Shown piece by piece: positions 1-6,321 of a stretch of DNA of 8,302 bases. The stretch's first letter is position 1. Every line of letters begins with the position of its first letter. Position numbers and translations under genes: made by a program. This DNA is from Spongiibacteraceae bacterium (GTDB taxonomy: Bacteria > Pseudomonadota > Gammaproteobacteria > Pseudomonadales > PIVM01). Below the pieces are notes generated by a model, which worked only from the letters and a program-made list of their open reading frames with translations, had not been told where the DNA came from and did not search any database. The stretch spans positions 1-8,302 of the forward strand of contig JAUXDF010000117.1 in assembly GCA_030618505.1 (NCBI GenBank). The letters are read 5' to 3'.

Positions 1-1358
1 ATGGCGTGACTCCAACGCCATTAGCACCAAAGATAAATCCAGCGCTGAATCATCCTTATTTATCTAATGGGCGTAACGGTGCTCACGCTGACACAAACAA
101 CTCTGATACTACTGACGAAATGGGGCCGCTGACAACGAGTCTGGATATTGTGTCGCATAAATTGAGCCCGCTGTTACTGATGATGTGTCCTGCAATGATG
201 GTTGACAATCAGGGAAGAATACAGACGATATGTATTACTTTAGGTGCTTCCTGGCTATATCTGTTAGACCAATACACCTTGGAGATACTTGCGAAAAGAC
301 AAGTTCCCACTAAAACCGGTGTCAATCTCACTGGCGGTGCGAATGATAGTTCGGGAGGGGGCTATCTCCACGTTGACCCCGAAGGAAGGATGATCATCAA
401 CCAAACAGATAAGAAGGTCGTTACCTACGAGGTCGTGGGCAATCCCGGCAATTTGCACTGGGGAGTTTATGATAGTGTCGATTTCACGCCCTACCTGGCC
501 GCGGAAGCAAATATCAATGATGCAGTGCCAGATTGGCAGGGTCGCCTGTGGATTAACGCCAGTGATGGAACAGTGGGCTATTATGATCCCGCAACACAAT
601 TTTGGGCAGGGCACACCTTCACCGAGGGGATGCAAAATGCCGTCGCTATTGATGAGACAGGTGTTTATGCGGTAACCCATGGCAGCATGAATAAGCTTGT
701 CATTAACCCACAAACTGGCGCGGTAGATGTTGCCTGGTCTACACCCTATGATAATTCACGAGGGCAATCGGGTTTGCTATCAGCGGGTTCTGGTACCTCC
801 CCGGTTCTTTATGGTGAGAACAGTGATGTTGTTTCAGTTGCAGATAATGCCACCCAACTACACCTGAATGTTTATCATCGAACTTCTGGTGTTGAACTAT
901 GCTCAGTTCCCATTTTTGATTCAGAAGGGGAAACCGAGAACTCTCCAATTGCTTATAGAAATAGTGTTGTAGTCGAAAATAACGGTAATTTCGATGGTTT
1001 GTTTGGAGATCCCTTGACCGTTAATAAAGGTCTAGTAAAGATTGATGTTAACAATGTAACACCGACTTCCGCCGATTGCTCTATTGCCTGGGAAAATTAT
1101 GACCATCAGTCTGACACAACGCCTCAGTTGTCCACGTCTACCGGCATGATATATACCTACTCGATGAAGCGTGGTTGGGGTAATACTGTTGGGAACTACA
1201 TTACCACCGTGGATTGGACAACAGGGCTAACTGTGTCTGAAACCTGGGTTGGTAACGGTGAAGACTATACGGATAATCTATTGATGATGATGATAGAAGA
1301 TGACGCTTATATCATGGCGACATTAAGGGGGATATTCGTAGCTAGAGATGCGCAGTAA
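1..1358 (+). CDS. Beta-propeller-like secreted protein of unknown function (5' end outside window)
   Basis: The frame is open to the left edge: a Gly codon (3-5) precedes the first possible start, GTG at 6. That GTG has no visible ribosome binding site, so the true start and any signal peptide probably lie outside the window. Counting from the GTG, residues 15-42 form an Asn/Gly/Asp-rich stretch (NHPYLSNGRNGAHAD...GPL). I believe I recognise this from a family of uncharacterised bacterial exported proteins, but cannot check. D-x-x-G-R strand motifs recur at about residues 67-71, 124-128 and 176-180, and the body is rich in Gly, Asp, Asn, Thr and Trp, as in NHL, YVTN or PQQ-like propellers. 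There are no catalytic motifs and no membrane segments. The few cysteines (e.g. ELCSVP and SADCSIA) could form disulfides in the periplasm. The C-terminus looks complete (TAA at 1356-1358). Propeller fold is likely; function is unknown. Confidence 0.75.
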   Translation, partial: GVTPTPLAPKINPALNHPYLSNGRNGAHADTNNSDTTDEMGPLTTSLDIVSHKLSPLLLMMCPAMMVDNQGRIQTICITLGASWLYLLDQYTLEILAKRQVPTKTGVNLTGGANDSSGGGYLHVDPEGRMIINQTDKKVVTYEVVGNPGNLHWGVYDSVDFTPYLAAEANINDAVPDWQGRLWINASDGTVGYYDPATQFWAGHTFTEGMQNAVAIDETGVYAVTHGSMNKLVINPQTGAVDVAWSTPYDNSRGQSGLLSAGSGTSPVLYGENSDVVSVADNATQLHLNVYHRTSGVELCSVPIFDSEGETENSPIAYRNSVVVENNGNFDGLFGDPLTVNKGLVKIDVNNVTPTSADCSIAWENYDHQSDTTPQLSTSTGMIYTYSMKRGWGNTVGNYITTVDWTTGLTVSETWVGNGEDYTDNLLMMMIEDDAYIMATLRGIFVARDAQ

Positions 1359-1373
1359 GTAATCCGTAAGGGT

Positions 1374-1402
1374 TTGACAGTGCAGTCATTACTTCGTGTA
1401 AT
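1374..1402 (+). promoter_or_regulatory. Near-consensus sigma-70 promoter inside an inverted repeat
   Basis: A perfect -35 box TTGACA (1374-1379) is followed by a 17-bp spacer and TGTAAT (1397-1402), five of six matches to the -10 consensus. Transcription would start near 1409 and read into the first VOC lipoprotein gene. A second perfect -10 hexamer, TATAAT, lies at 1417-1422, but its -35 position (around 1394-1399) is poor. The promoter overlaps almost exactly a 17-bp perfect inverted repeat (1376-1414), so a dimeric regulator or DNA cruciform could control it. The boxes are read directly; promoter activity is inferred. Confidence 0.55.
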
Positions 1403-1422
1403 GACTGCACTGTCTTTATAAT
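1376..1422 (+). terminator. Perfect 17-bp hairpin after the propeller gene, possible intrinsic terminator
   Basis: Left arm gacagtgcagtcattac (1376-1392) and right arm gtaatgactgcactgtc (1398-1414) are perfectly complementary with a 5-nt loop (ttcgt). The following sequence ctttataattct is U-rich but interrupted, so termination may be only moderate. It lies 17 bp after the propeller stop codon, a usual terminator position. The opposite strand has no T-tract after the stem, so it would act rightward only. The same bases also carry promoter boxes, so the repeat may instead be, or also be, an operator. Confidence 0.6.
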
Positions 1423-1450
1423 TCTGTAGGGCATTTCACGATGGGTGAAT

Positions 1451-1468
1451 AGAGAGAGGTGTGTTGTG
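1451..1468 (+). promoter_or_regulatory. Ribosome binding site deciding a GTG start
   Basis: The purine-rich AGAGAGAGG ends six bases before GTG 1466. The equivalent AGAAAGAGG precedes GTG 2136 of the paralogue at the same spacing. This conservation selects 1466 over the upstream GTG at 1445. Confidence 0.7.
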
Positions 1469-2038
1469 CAAAAAGAAAACATTAAATTAAAATTTGGAAG
1501 CTATTTTACTGCAGTGGTAGTCGCTTTAACGATGATCGTATCTACCGGATGCCTAACACCAGTACCCTATGACCCAAGTAAAAATATGGTTTTGCACCAT
1601 ATTGCACTCAATCCCGCTAATGCTGATGAAAGCATCCGTTTCTACAAGGATGGGATTGGCTTAAAAGTCTTAATAGATATGACACTGCCCGGCGATTGGC
1701 CTGGGATGTTTAATGCAAGGTCAGACGAATTGAGATCGATTTTATTCGGAGATCCAGACCGACCGGAATTTGGTGTTGTTGAGCTAGTTATGTTTAAGGG
1801 GGGGCATGATGAGCGACCTGAATTAACGGCGCCTGCTAATGGATTTTTTCTGATCTCTTTTGTTGTGGATGTAGATGAAACCTTGGCAAGACTAAAATCG
1901 TTGGGGTTTGCTCAGGATGTCGTTAAGCAAATGCCATTGTACCCAAACCCCATTGAGATTGCTTTGGTTAAAGACCCTGATGGTGTTTGGGTCGAGCTTG
2001 TACCGACAGCTTTTTATGAATTGGAAGCTAGCCTCTAG
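1466..2038 (+). CDS. VOC/glyoxalase-fold lipoprotein, copy 1
   Basis: This 190-residue protein starts with a basic N-terminus and a hydrophobic segment (about residues 14-28) ending in STGC. Cys29 is the likely lipidation site, so it would be anchored in a membrane facing the periplasm. Residues 43-180 form a vicinal-oxygen-chelate domain of two beta-alpha-beta-beta-beta modules: HHIAL (44-48), DESIRFYKDGIGLKV (54-68), VVELVMF (104-110), then FFLISFVVDVDETL (127-140) and KDPDGVWVELV (169-179). His45, Glu106 and Glu177 fit metal-ligand positions, but the second-module His appears to be Leu129. An upstream in-frame GTG at 1445 exists; I chose GTG 1466 because AGAGAGGTG (1453-1461) is well spaced and the start aligns exactly with the paralogue 670 bp downstream. 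The substrate is unknown; VOC members include isomerases, dioxygenases and binding or resistance proteins. Confidence 0.88.
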   Translation: MQKENIKLKFGSYFTAVVVALTMIVSTGCLTPVPYDPSKNMVLHHIALNPANADESIRFYKDGIGLKVLIDMTLPGDWPGMFNARSDELRSILFGDPDRPEFGVVELVMFKGGHDERPELTAPANGFFLISFVVDVDETLARLKSLGFAQDVVKQMPLYPNPIEIALVKDPDGVWVELVPTAFYELEASL

Positions 2039-2040
2039 CT

Positions 2041-2110
2041 CTTGAAATGCAGTAATAACGGTGTAGTCGAAAGCTACACGAACATCATAAATTAAATATG
2101 GCATTTCAAG
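2041..2110. repeat. 10-bp perfect inverted repeat with inner hairpin between the VOC genes
   Basis: cttgaaatgc (2041-2050) and gcatttcaag (2101-2110) are perfect reverse complements enclosing 50 bp. Inside, gtgtag (2061-2066) pairs with ctacac (2074-2079), extendable by one T-G pair. No T-tract follows, so this is not a good intrinsic terminator. The right arm overlaps the 'ggcatttca' block also found before copy 1 (1430-1438), whereas the left arm has no counterpart there. It may be an mRNA structure modulating readthrough to copy 2, or chance. Confidence 0.45.
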
Positions 2111-2135
2111 CCAGGTAAATAGAAAGAGGTGTCTT

Positions 2136-2714
2136 GTGAAAAAAACGAACGTGAAATGTAAACTAGAACGCTGTATTGCAGTAGTGACTGTTGCTTTAAC
2201 GATGATCGTATCTGCGGGTTGTGTAGCGCCAGCACCTGATAATCCTAGTGAAAACAGGATCATGCACCATGTTGCACTTACACCGGCTGATGTAGATGAA
2301 AGTATCCGTTTCTATAGGGATGGAATTGGTTTAAAAGTTTTATCAGATGCGGATATACCGGGTAATTGGTCCGGTGTGTTTAATGCAAGATCAGACCAAT
2401 TGAAATCGGTTTATTTAGGGGATCCAGACAGGCCTGAGTCTGGTGTTATTGAGTTGATGGTTTTTCAGGATGGGCATGATGAGAGGCCTGAAAAAACGGC
2501 GCCTGCAGTTGGCTTTTTTCTTATCTCCTTTATTGTGGATATGGACGAAACACTGGAAAGACTTAAAGCGTTAGGGTTTGCACAGGATGCAATTAGGAAA
2601 TCACCAATGGCACCAATACCCACTGAAATGATTTTGGTTAAAGATCCTGATGGTGTTTGGGTTGAACTTATTCCTTTTCTTTTTTATGAAAAGGGAGCAA
2701 ATCAGGACGTCTAG
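2136..2714 (+). CDS. VOC/glyoxalase-fold lipoprotein, copy 2
   Basis: This 192-residue paralogue of the preceding gene aligns without gaps over 190 residues; by hand count about 120 are identical (about 64%). It has the same architecture: hydrophobic signal segment with LTMIVSAGC and lipid-attachment Cys29, then a VOC domain with HHVAL (44-48), DESIRFYRDGIGLKV (54-68), VIELMVF (104-110), FFLISFIVD (127-135) and KDPDGVWVELI (169-179). His45, Glu106 and Glu177 are kept, and Leu129 again replaces the expected second-module His. The start is GTG 2136 with AGAAAGAGG six bases upstream. It lies 97 bp after copy 1 and is probably co-transcribed, with a possible weak promoter of its own near 2087-2093. 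The signal region, the 151-162 segment and the C-terminal tail diverge most. The tail after FYE differs and ends right where transposon-derived DNA may begin. Substrate unknown. Confidence 0.88.
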   Translation: MKKTNVKCKLERCIAVVTVALTMIVSAGCVAPAPDNPSENRIMHHVALTPADVDESIRFYRDGIGLKVLSDADIPGNWSGVFNARSDQLKSVYLGDPDRPESGVIELMVFQDGHDERPEKTAPAVGFFLISFIVDMDETLERLKALGFAQDAIRKSPMAPIPTEMILVKDPDGVWVELIPFLFYEKGANQDV

Positions 2715-2902
2715 CAGACTGCCGGACTGGAAGCCCCACTATACTTTAGTCAAAACTCCCATCAGCCCTGTGGGGTGCCATGCAGGTTTCGAACGTTAAT
2801 CCGCTATTTAAGCCCATCTAAAAAACAAAACGGGTTCAAATCGATTAGCAGCACCCACGTTATCTGACAGATATTCATCAGGTTTTATTTTTACATCATT
2901 CT
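2715..2902. other. Non-coding stretch, probable end of a decayed insertion sequence
   Basis: No gene is supported here. It begins immediately after the TAG of VOC copy 2 and lies downstream, on the minus strand, of a transposase C-terminal relic, so it may be the trailing end of that element. The sequence cagactgccggactgg (2715-2730) is a candidate terminal repeat, but no matching opposite end is visible. A 6-bp complementarity, ccccac (2734-2739) with gtgggg (2770-2775), encloses 30 bp and is not a convincing terminator. The region separates convergent genes. Confidence 0.4.
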
Positions 2903-3013
2903 TTATACGTTCAGACGCTCCATATTCCACGCCAGAGTGACAAGCGTCCACTCACCGGTCGCTTTCTCTACGCCGCGCATGGATAATTGCCGGAAACCCA
3001 TTACGTGCTTGAT
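2903..3013 (-). pseudogene. C-terminal fragment of an IS1182-type DDE transposase
   Basis: Read leftward from 3013 to the TAA at 2905-2903, this frame encodes about 36 residues containing GFRQLSMRGVEK followed by GEWTLVTLAWNMERLNV. The pattern G-[FL]-R-x-x-x-x-R-G-x-E-K...GEW-x-L-V-x-L-A-x-N-x-x-R-L is the hallmark C-terminal end of IS1182-family transposases (DDE_Tnp_1_6 domain), where the segment near the domain end is rich in Arg and ends in an [AY]-x-N-x-x-R-[LM] helix. An in-frame stop (3016-3014) directly precedes it and the rest of the gene is absent, so it is a non-functional relic. It abuts the stop codon of the dehydrogenase gene (3018-3020), so the truncation point lies within a few bases of that gene's end. 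Family assignment is from memory of the motif. Confidence 0.78.
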
Positions 3014-3017
3014 TTAT

Positions 3018-3779
3018 TTATGGCTCAACCCATTTACCGCCATCACTCCTGCGAGCATTAATAATATTAAAAATCAACTTAAAGGGCAGCAAGGCCACAG
3101 CAGCACGCATTATCTTGCTCTCACCAATCCAGATGTCATTTTTACCCTGATCAAGCTGTTGAAACATTTGATCAATAAAAGTCTTCACTGACATTTTCTT
3201 GTGCTTCAGCTTTGACACCAACTCAGTATCCACTGCCGGAGGAAAAATCTCGATCACCTTCATTGTTTTACCAAGGTGCTTGCGCAAAGACCAGGTGTAA
3301 GAATGCAAACCTGCCTTACTCGCACTGTAAAAAGGAATATCTGCAACAGGAAGTAAACAGGATGGCGAATTAACCATCATGATCACCGGATCATGATGCT
3401 GACTAAGTATTGGGAGCAATCGCTGGGTTAGCTCTATGGGGCCTATCAGGTTGGCGCCCAGGTCACGCCTAATAATACTGATATCAAAATCCTTCGCGAG
3501 TGTGTAATGACCCGAAATAGCGGCATTATTAATCAGGGTATCTATTTTGTGCCCATCACTTGCCGCCGCTGCAAGCAACTGCTCAATATCTTCAGAAACA
3601 GAAATATCACAGCGATAGCTGTAAATGTTATCGCTTGCACTGGCGGTATCGTCAAGCGTATTCAGGTTTCTACCACAAATCAGTACGGTGTTGTTACGAC
3701 GTGCAAGCTCAAGAGCGATAGCACGACCAATGCCGTTTCCACCACCGGTAAGCAGTATTGTTCTATTGGTTAACTTCAT
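3018..3779 (-). CDS. Short-chain dehydrogenase/reductase (SDR), classical type
   Basis: A 253-residue NAD(P)-dependent oxidoreductase of normal classical-SDR length. From ATG 3779: Rossmann glycine motif TGGGNGIG (11-18), ICGRN after the second strand (34-38, whose Arg37 suggests NADP(H)), CDIS (57-60), NNAA (84-87), and the catalytic tetrad Asn110, Ser138, Tyr151, Lys155 (YSASK, with Ser 13 residues before Tyr). PPAVDTEL (180-187) fits the usual post-catalytic loop. A hydrophobic patch near the C-terminus (AVALLPFKLIFNII) may contact membrane or lipid. A TTG one codon upstream (3782) is possible, but ATG is preferred; the upstream TGGGGC is a weak ribosome binding site. The gene lies 121 bp after the DUF1214 gene on the same strand and may be its last operon partner. 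Substrate unknown; DltE-like and lipid/steroid SDRs resemble it most in my judgement. Confidence 0.93.
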   Translation of the reverse strand: MKLTNRTILLTGGGNGIGRAIALELARRNNTVLICGRNLNTLDDTASASDNIYSYRCDISVSEDIEQLLAAAASDGHKIDTLINNAAISGHYTLAKDFDISIIRRDLGANLIGPIELTQRLLPILSQHHDPVIMMVNSPSCLLPVADIPFYSASKAGLHSYTWSLRKHLGKTMKVIEIFPPAVDTELVSKLKHKKMSVKTFIDQMFQQLDQGKNDIWIGESKIMRAAVALLPFKLIFNIINARRSDGGKWVEP

Positions 3780-3841
3780 CAATTTTGCCCCATACCAAAA
3801 ACTTATTATTTGTTTTAATTACCTACTGGATTGCAAGGTTT

Positions 3842-3890
3842 AGGCGCGAGGTAATAATAGATGATCCAATGACACCTGCCCCTCGCCCCT
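3842..3890 (-). repeat. Imperfect inverted repeat between DUF1214 and SDR genes
   Basis: aggcgcgagg (3842-3851) and cctcgcccct (3881-3890) pair at nine of ten positions across a 29-nt loop. On the minus strand it follows the DUF1214 stop by 13 bases, but the stem is followed by aaacc rather than a T-tract, so strong intrinsic termination is unlikely. It could be a partial terminator or RNA-processing structure reducing SDR expression, or the remains of a small repeat. Confidence 0.35.
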
Positions 3891-3903
3891 TACACCTAAA
3901 ACA

Positions 3904-5097
3904 TTACAGATCACTGAATTTAACGACGTTGGTAGTCATCTCGGGCACCGGTTCAAATGTGCGTGACCAGCGAAATACCAGCGTGCCATCCTGATGATCC
4001 AAGGTATCAACAAGATTGATCGGCAGTTCCTGCTGCAGATCAAGCAATGCATTTTTATTAGCGATTACGATTCTGGCCTTACCATCATCGCCAACTAATG
4101 CGAACTTGTTATTAATGCGAGATCTATACTGGTCAAAGTCTAAAGGTTCAAACCAGCTATTAGTTAACTGTACCGCCCAGAAGGGAATATCGCTTGCCTG
4201 AAACTCCAGCACTAGCGCCTCATCCTGCTCCAATTTAAAAGAACCGAAGGCAAATTGGTGACCAACCGGCATAGTGGGTTTGTCGCCAATGTCCGCAGGA
4301 ACAATAAAGACCGTATTGGGGTTGCTACTGATGCCATCAACCAAGGCACTCCAGTAACCTGGGGCCTTTGCTACAAACTTTGATGTAAGTTCTAGCGCAT
4401 TGCGCATGTTGTCCAGCGTTAGTGACTCAGGGTCTTTTGCGTCAACACACTCTATTTCAAATTGAGTGAGTTCCGTGTTACTCCAATCGTGGGCGTATTG
4501 GCGAAAATACAGATAATCTGTCGCCTCATTGGTTTTCAACCAATTACCCGATTGCTCTTTAGGACTGACGATAAACTCGAAAGACCCATCCTCCTCGGTA
4601 ACCAGCTCGTCCTCAGTAATTGATGCCACCTGAGCGCTGACATCCTGAAAGCCAATTTTTCCACTGTAGGTGGAAAACTCGAAAAAAGGAGCTGTCCCCA
4701 GCTTACCTTTTACCCGATAGGTATTGCTGCCGTTAATTCTGGCATGAAAATAACGGCAATCAGATGTTGGGCCTTCGGAAACCATTGTTGGCGTATAGGC
4801 AGGAACAATCTGTGGATGCTGTGTATCAGCATATTCACAACTAATTTCGAAACCCATACGAATTTGACGCACAAGATGACGCAGGCCTTCAGCGAGGTTC
4901 AACTCAGAATTTGACGTTCGCATTAAAACAGGCCCAGCCAGCTTCAGCTGCTCACAAAATGCCTCCCAGATCGCTGTCGCCTCGTTCGCCAACTCGTCAC
5001 CCGACGGGTTAACACTGCTATCGCGGCTTTGCTGCTCCGCCTTTATCTTTTCCCAAAGCACTTCGGCCTGTTCTTTTTTTGATTCAGTGTCACTCAT
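3904..5097 (-). CDS. DUF1214 domain-containing protein
   Basis: This 397-residue protein has no signal peptide and a charged, helical N-terminus. The middle contains RYFHARINGSNTYRVKG (about 115-131) and FEFIVSPKEQSGNWL (about 173-187), followed by YLYFRQYAHDWSNTE (195-209); the GNWL...R-x-Y pattern is typical of DUF1214 relatives. The DUF1214 domain itself (Pfam PF06742) occupies about 290-385, with FWAVQLTNSWFEPLDF (306-321), an R-INN-KF segment (325-332), DGKARIVIAN (338-347) and a final strand GTLVFRWSR (371-379). No catalytic residues are established for the family. It starts 24 bp after the sulfotransferase stop codon, with only a weak ribosome binding site (agag), so translation may be coupled to the upstream gene. 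In marine gammaproteobacteria such proteins commonly sit beside sulfotransferases, from memory. Function unknown. Confidence 0.88.
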   Translation of the reverse strand: MSDTESKKEQAEVLWEKIKAEQQSRDSSVNPSGDELANEATAIWEAFCEQLKLAGPVLMRTSNSELNLAEGLRHLVRQIRMGFEISCEYADTQHPQIVPAYTPTMVSEGPTSDCRYFHARINGSNTYRVKGKLGTAPFFEFSTYSGKIGFQDVSAQVASITEDELVTEEDGSFEFIVSPKEQSGNWLKTNEATDYLYFRQYAHDWSNTELTQFEIECVDAKDPESLTLDNMRNALELTSKFVAKAPGYWSALVDGISSNPNTVFIVPADIGDKPTMPVGHQFAFGSFKLEQDEALVLEFQASDIPFWAVQLTNSWFEPLDFDQYRSRINNKFALVGDDGKARIVIANKNALLDLQQELPINLVDTLDHQDGTLVFRWSRTFEPVPEMTTNVVKFSDL

Positions 5098-5121
5098 TAT
5101 TCAATACTCTGCTTTATCTAT

Positions 5122-6321
5122 TTACAGGCCAAATTTGGATTCGAGACCAAAACGATCTGCATAGAATTGATAACGGTTTTTGATATCCTGCGGATCAAGG
5201 CCAAACTGCTCCAGCGTGTAACTGTGAGTACCAAACTTATCGCGCGGATTATTATCCATAAAGGCTTGAACTGCTTTCGCAGCCTCGGGGGTGTACTCAA
5301 TATCAAAGTACTCATAGATCCGTTTCACCATACCGGTGGTGTCTTTCATAAATTCATCAAATTTGACATCAAATATGCGACTATCATCAATTGCACCGGA
5401 ATCACGAAAATCAACCAATTTTCTCAAGCCTTTTTCCCAGCTTTTCGCCCAATGAGCAGCAACGCCCTTTTCATCAACCTTGTCAGTACCAATAGCCAGA
5501 GGAATTTCAAGCAGACTGCAAAGAGATGCCACCGCTTTATTTGGATCGCGATGTGTTTGTATAACATTAGCATCAGGGAAAACTTCAAAAATCTCTTTTA
5601 AACCCCAAATATGACCCACGGATTTTAGAACCCAGCGAGCACGAGGATTTTTCCATTGCAGGTATTGCATTAGCATTTTCTGGGTTTTATAAACCGGCAA
5701 CATATCCTGCTCTTCAAGCCAATTATTATAGCCACGCACATCAAACTGATAATTAAACAGCTGTGATTTAAAATCGTGCGCTTGCAACAACAGGCACTCT
5801 TCTGGCAACCGTGCACCCACGGGATGCATCTTTTCTATACCAGGCGAAACACTATGAGCCATGGATAACAATTCATCCCACATGCCAATTCTAGGATCGG
5901 TTTCATAGGTATCCGCCTCTGGAGGAGGCGATAATAAATTACTCTCCCAGGTAGTAAGAAAACGATTGTTCGGATCTTCTGCGATCAGCTTATGTAAAAT
6001 GGTAGAGCCGGTTCGTGGCAAGCTGATAATAATTATCGGTTTTTCGATTTTAACATCAAGAATCTCTGGGTTGTTCTTGATATCTTCGGTAACCTGAAGA
6101 CGGTTTTTCAGGAATGTTGTTAGCGTCATTCCGGCAACAATGCGACCAAAATCATTCAAATTTGCTTCGTTGTTAAGTGAATCAAGTAAAACACTTAAAC
6201 CTTCACGAAAACCGTCATCACCGAAATCAGAGAGCCCGGTTTTCTTCTTTGCCTCCTCCAGTAATGCATCTACCGTTAACTCCAACTCCGGATTAAGGTC
6301 ATCCAATAAACTACCACTCAT
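5122..6321 (-). CDS. Sulfotransferase family protein (PAPS-dependent type)
   Basis: A 399-residue protein matching the bacterial Sulfotransfer_3 type. The 5'-phosphosulfate-binding loop is IIISLPRTGSTILHKL (about 97-112), with PRTGST at 102-107. A conserved WVLKSVGHIWGLKEIFEVFPDA stretch lies at 230-251. The 3'-phosphate-binding motif THRDPNKAVASL spans 256-267 with Arg258 and Ser266. By family knowledge it would transfer sulfate from PAPS to a hydroxyl or amine of a small molecule in the cytoplasm; the acceptor is not predictable. Residues 1-90 form a helical extension usual in this subgroup. The ATG at 6321 has a good ribosome binding site (GGAGAG at 6332-6327, five bases upstream). It is the first gene of a leftward unit with the DUF1214 gene and perhaps the SDR. 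Members annotated by homology sometimes lack proven sulfotransferase activity. Confidence 0.92.
   Translation of the reverse strand: MSGSLLDDLNPELELTVDALLEEAKKKTGLSDFGDDGFREGLSVLLDSLNNEANLNDFGRIVAGMTLTTFLKNRLQVTEDIKNNPEILDVKIEKPIIIISLPRTGSTILHKLIAEDPNNRFLTTWESNLLSPPPEADTYETDPRIGMWDELLSMAHSVSPGIEKMHPVGARLPEECLLLQAHDFKSQLFNYQFDVRGYNNWLEEQDMLPVYKTQKMLMQYLQWKNPRARWVLKSVGHIWGLKEIFEVFPDANVIQTHRDPNKAVASLCSLLEIPLAIGTDKVDEKGVAAHWAKSWEKGLRKLVDFRDSGAIDDSRIFDVKFDEFMKDTTGMVKRIYEYFDIEYTPEAAKAVQAFMDNNPRDKFGTHSYTLEQFGLDPQDIKNRYQFYADRFGLESKFGL

Larger units (their letters stand above)
1430..2714 (+). repeat. Tandem gene duplication, 670-bp register
   Basis: The two lipoprotein genes, their ribosome binding sites and the upstream ggcatttca block (1430-1438 and 2100-2108) align at an offset of exactly 670 bp, with no indels in the coding part. 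The copies have diverged to about 64% protein identity, so the duplication is not recent. Regulatory DNA further upstream differs: copy 1 has the 17-bp palindrome and promoter, and copy 2 does not. Confidence 0.85.

Noticed and set aside
264..713. Leftward open frame of 149 codons within the propeller gene
   Set aside because: Antisense to a longer frame with propeller-like repeats; no supporting start signal or family resemblance.
2831..2842. cgggttcaaatc resembling a tRNA T-loop
   Set aside because: The T-stem does not pair, no acceptor, D or anticodon arms can be built around it, and it lies in probable insertion-sequence remains.
2937..3191. Rightward open frame of 84 codons
   Set aside because: It overlaps the SDR 3' end and the transposase relic antisense; it has no ribosome binding site and its composition follows the opposite-strand codons.
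5167..5601. Rightward open frame of 144 codons within the sulfotransferase gene
   Set aside because: It is fully antisense to a gene with clear PAPS-binding motifs, and its product shows no recognisable domain.
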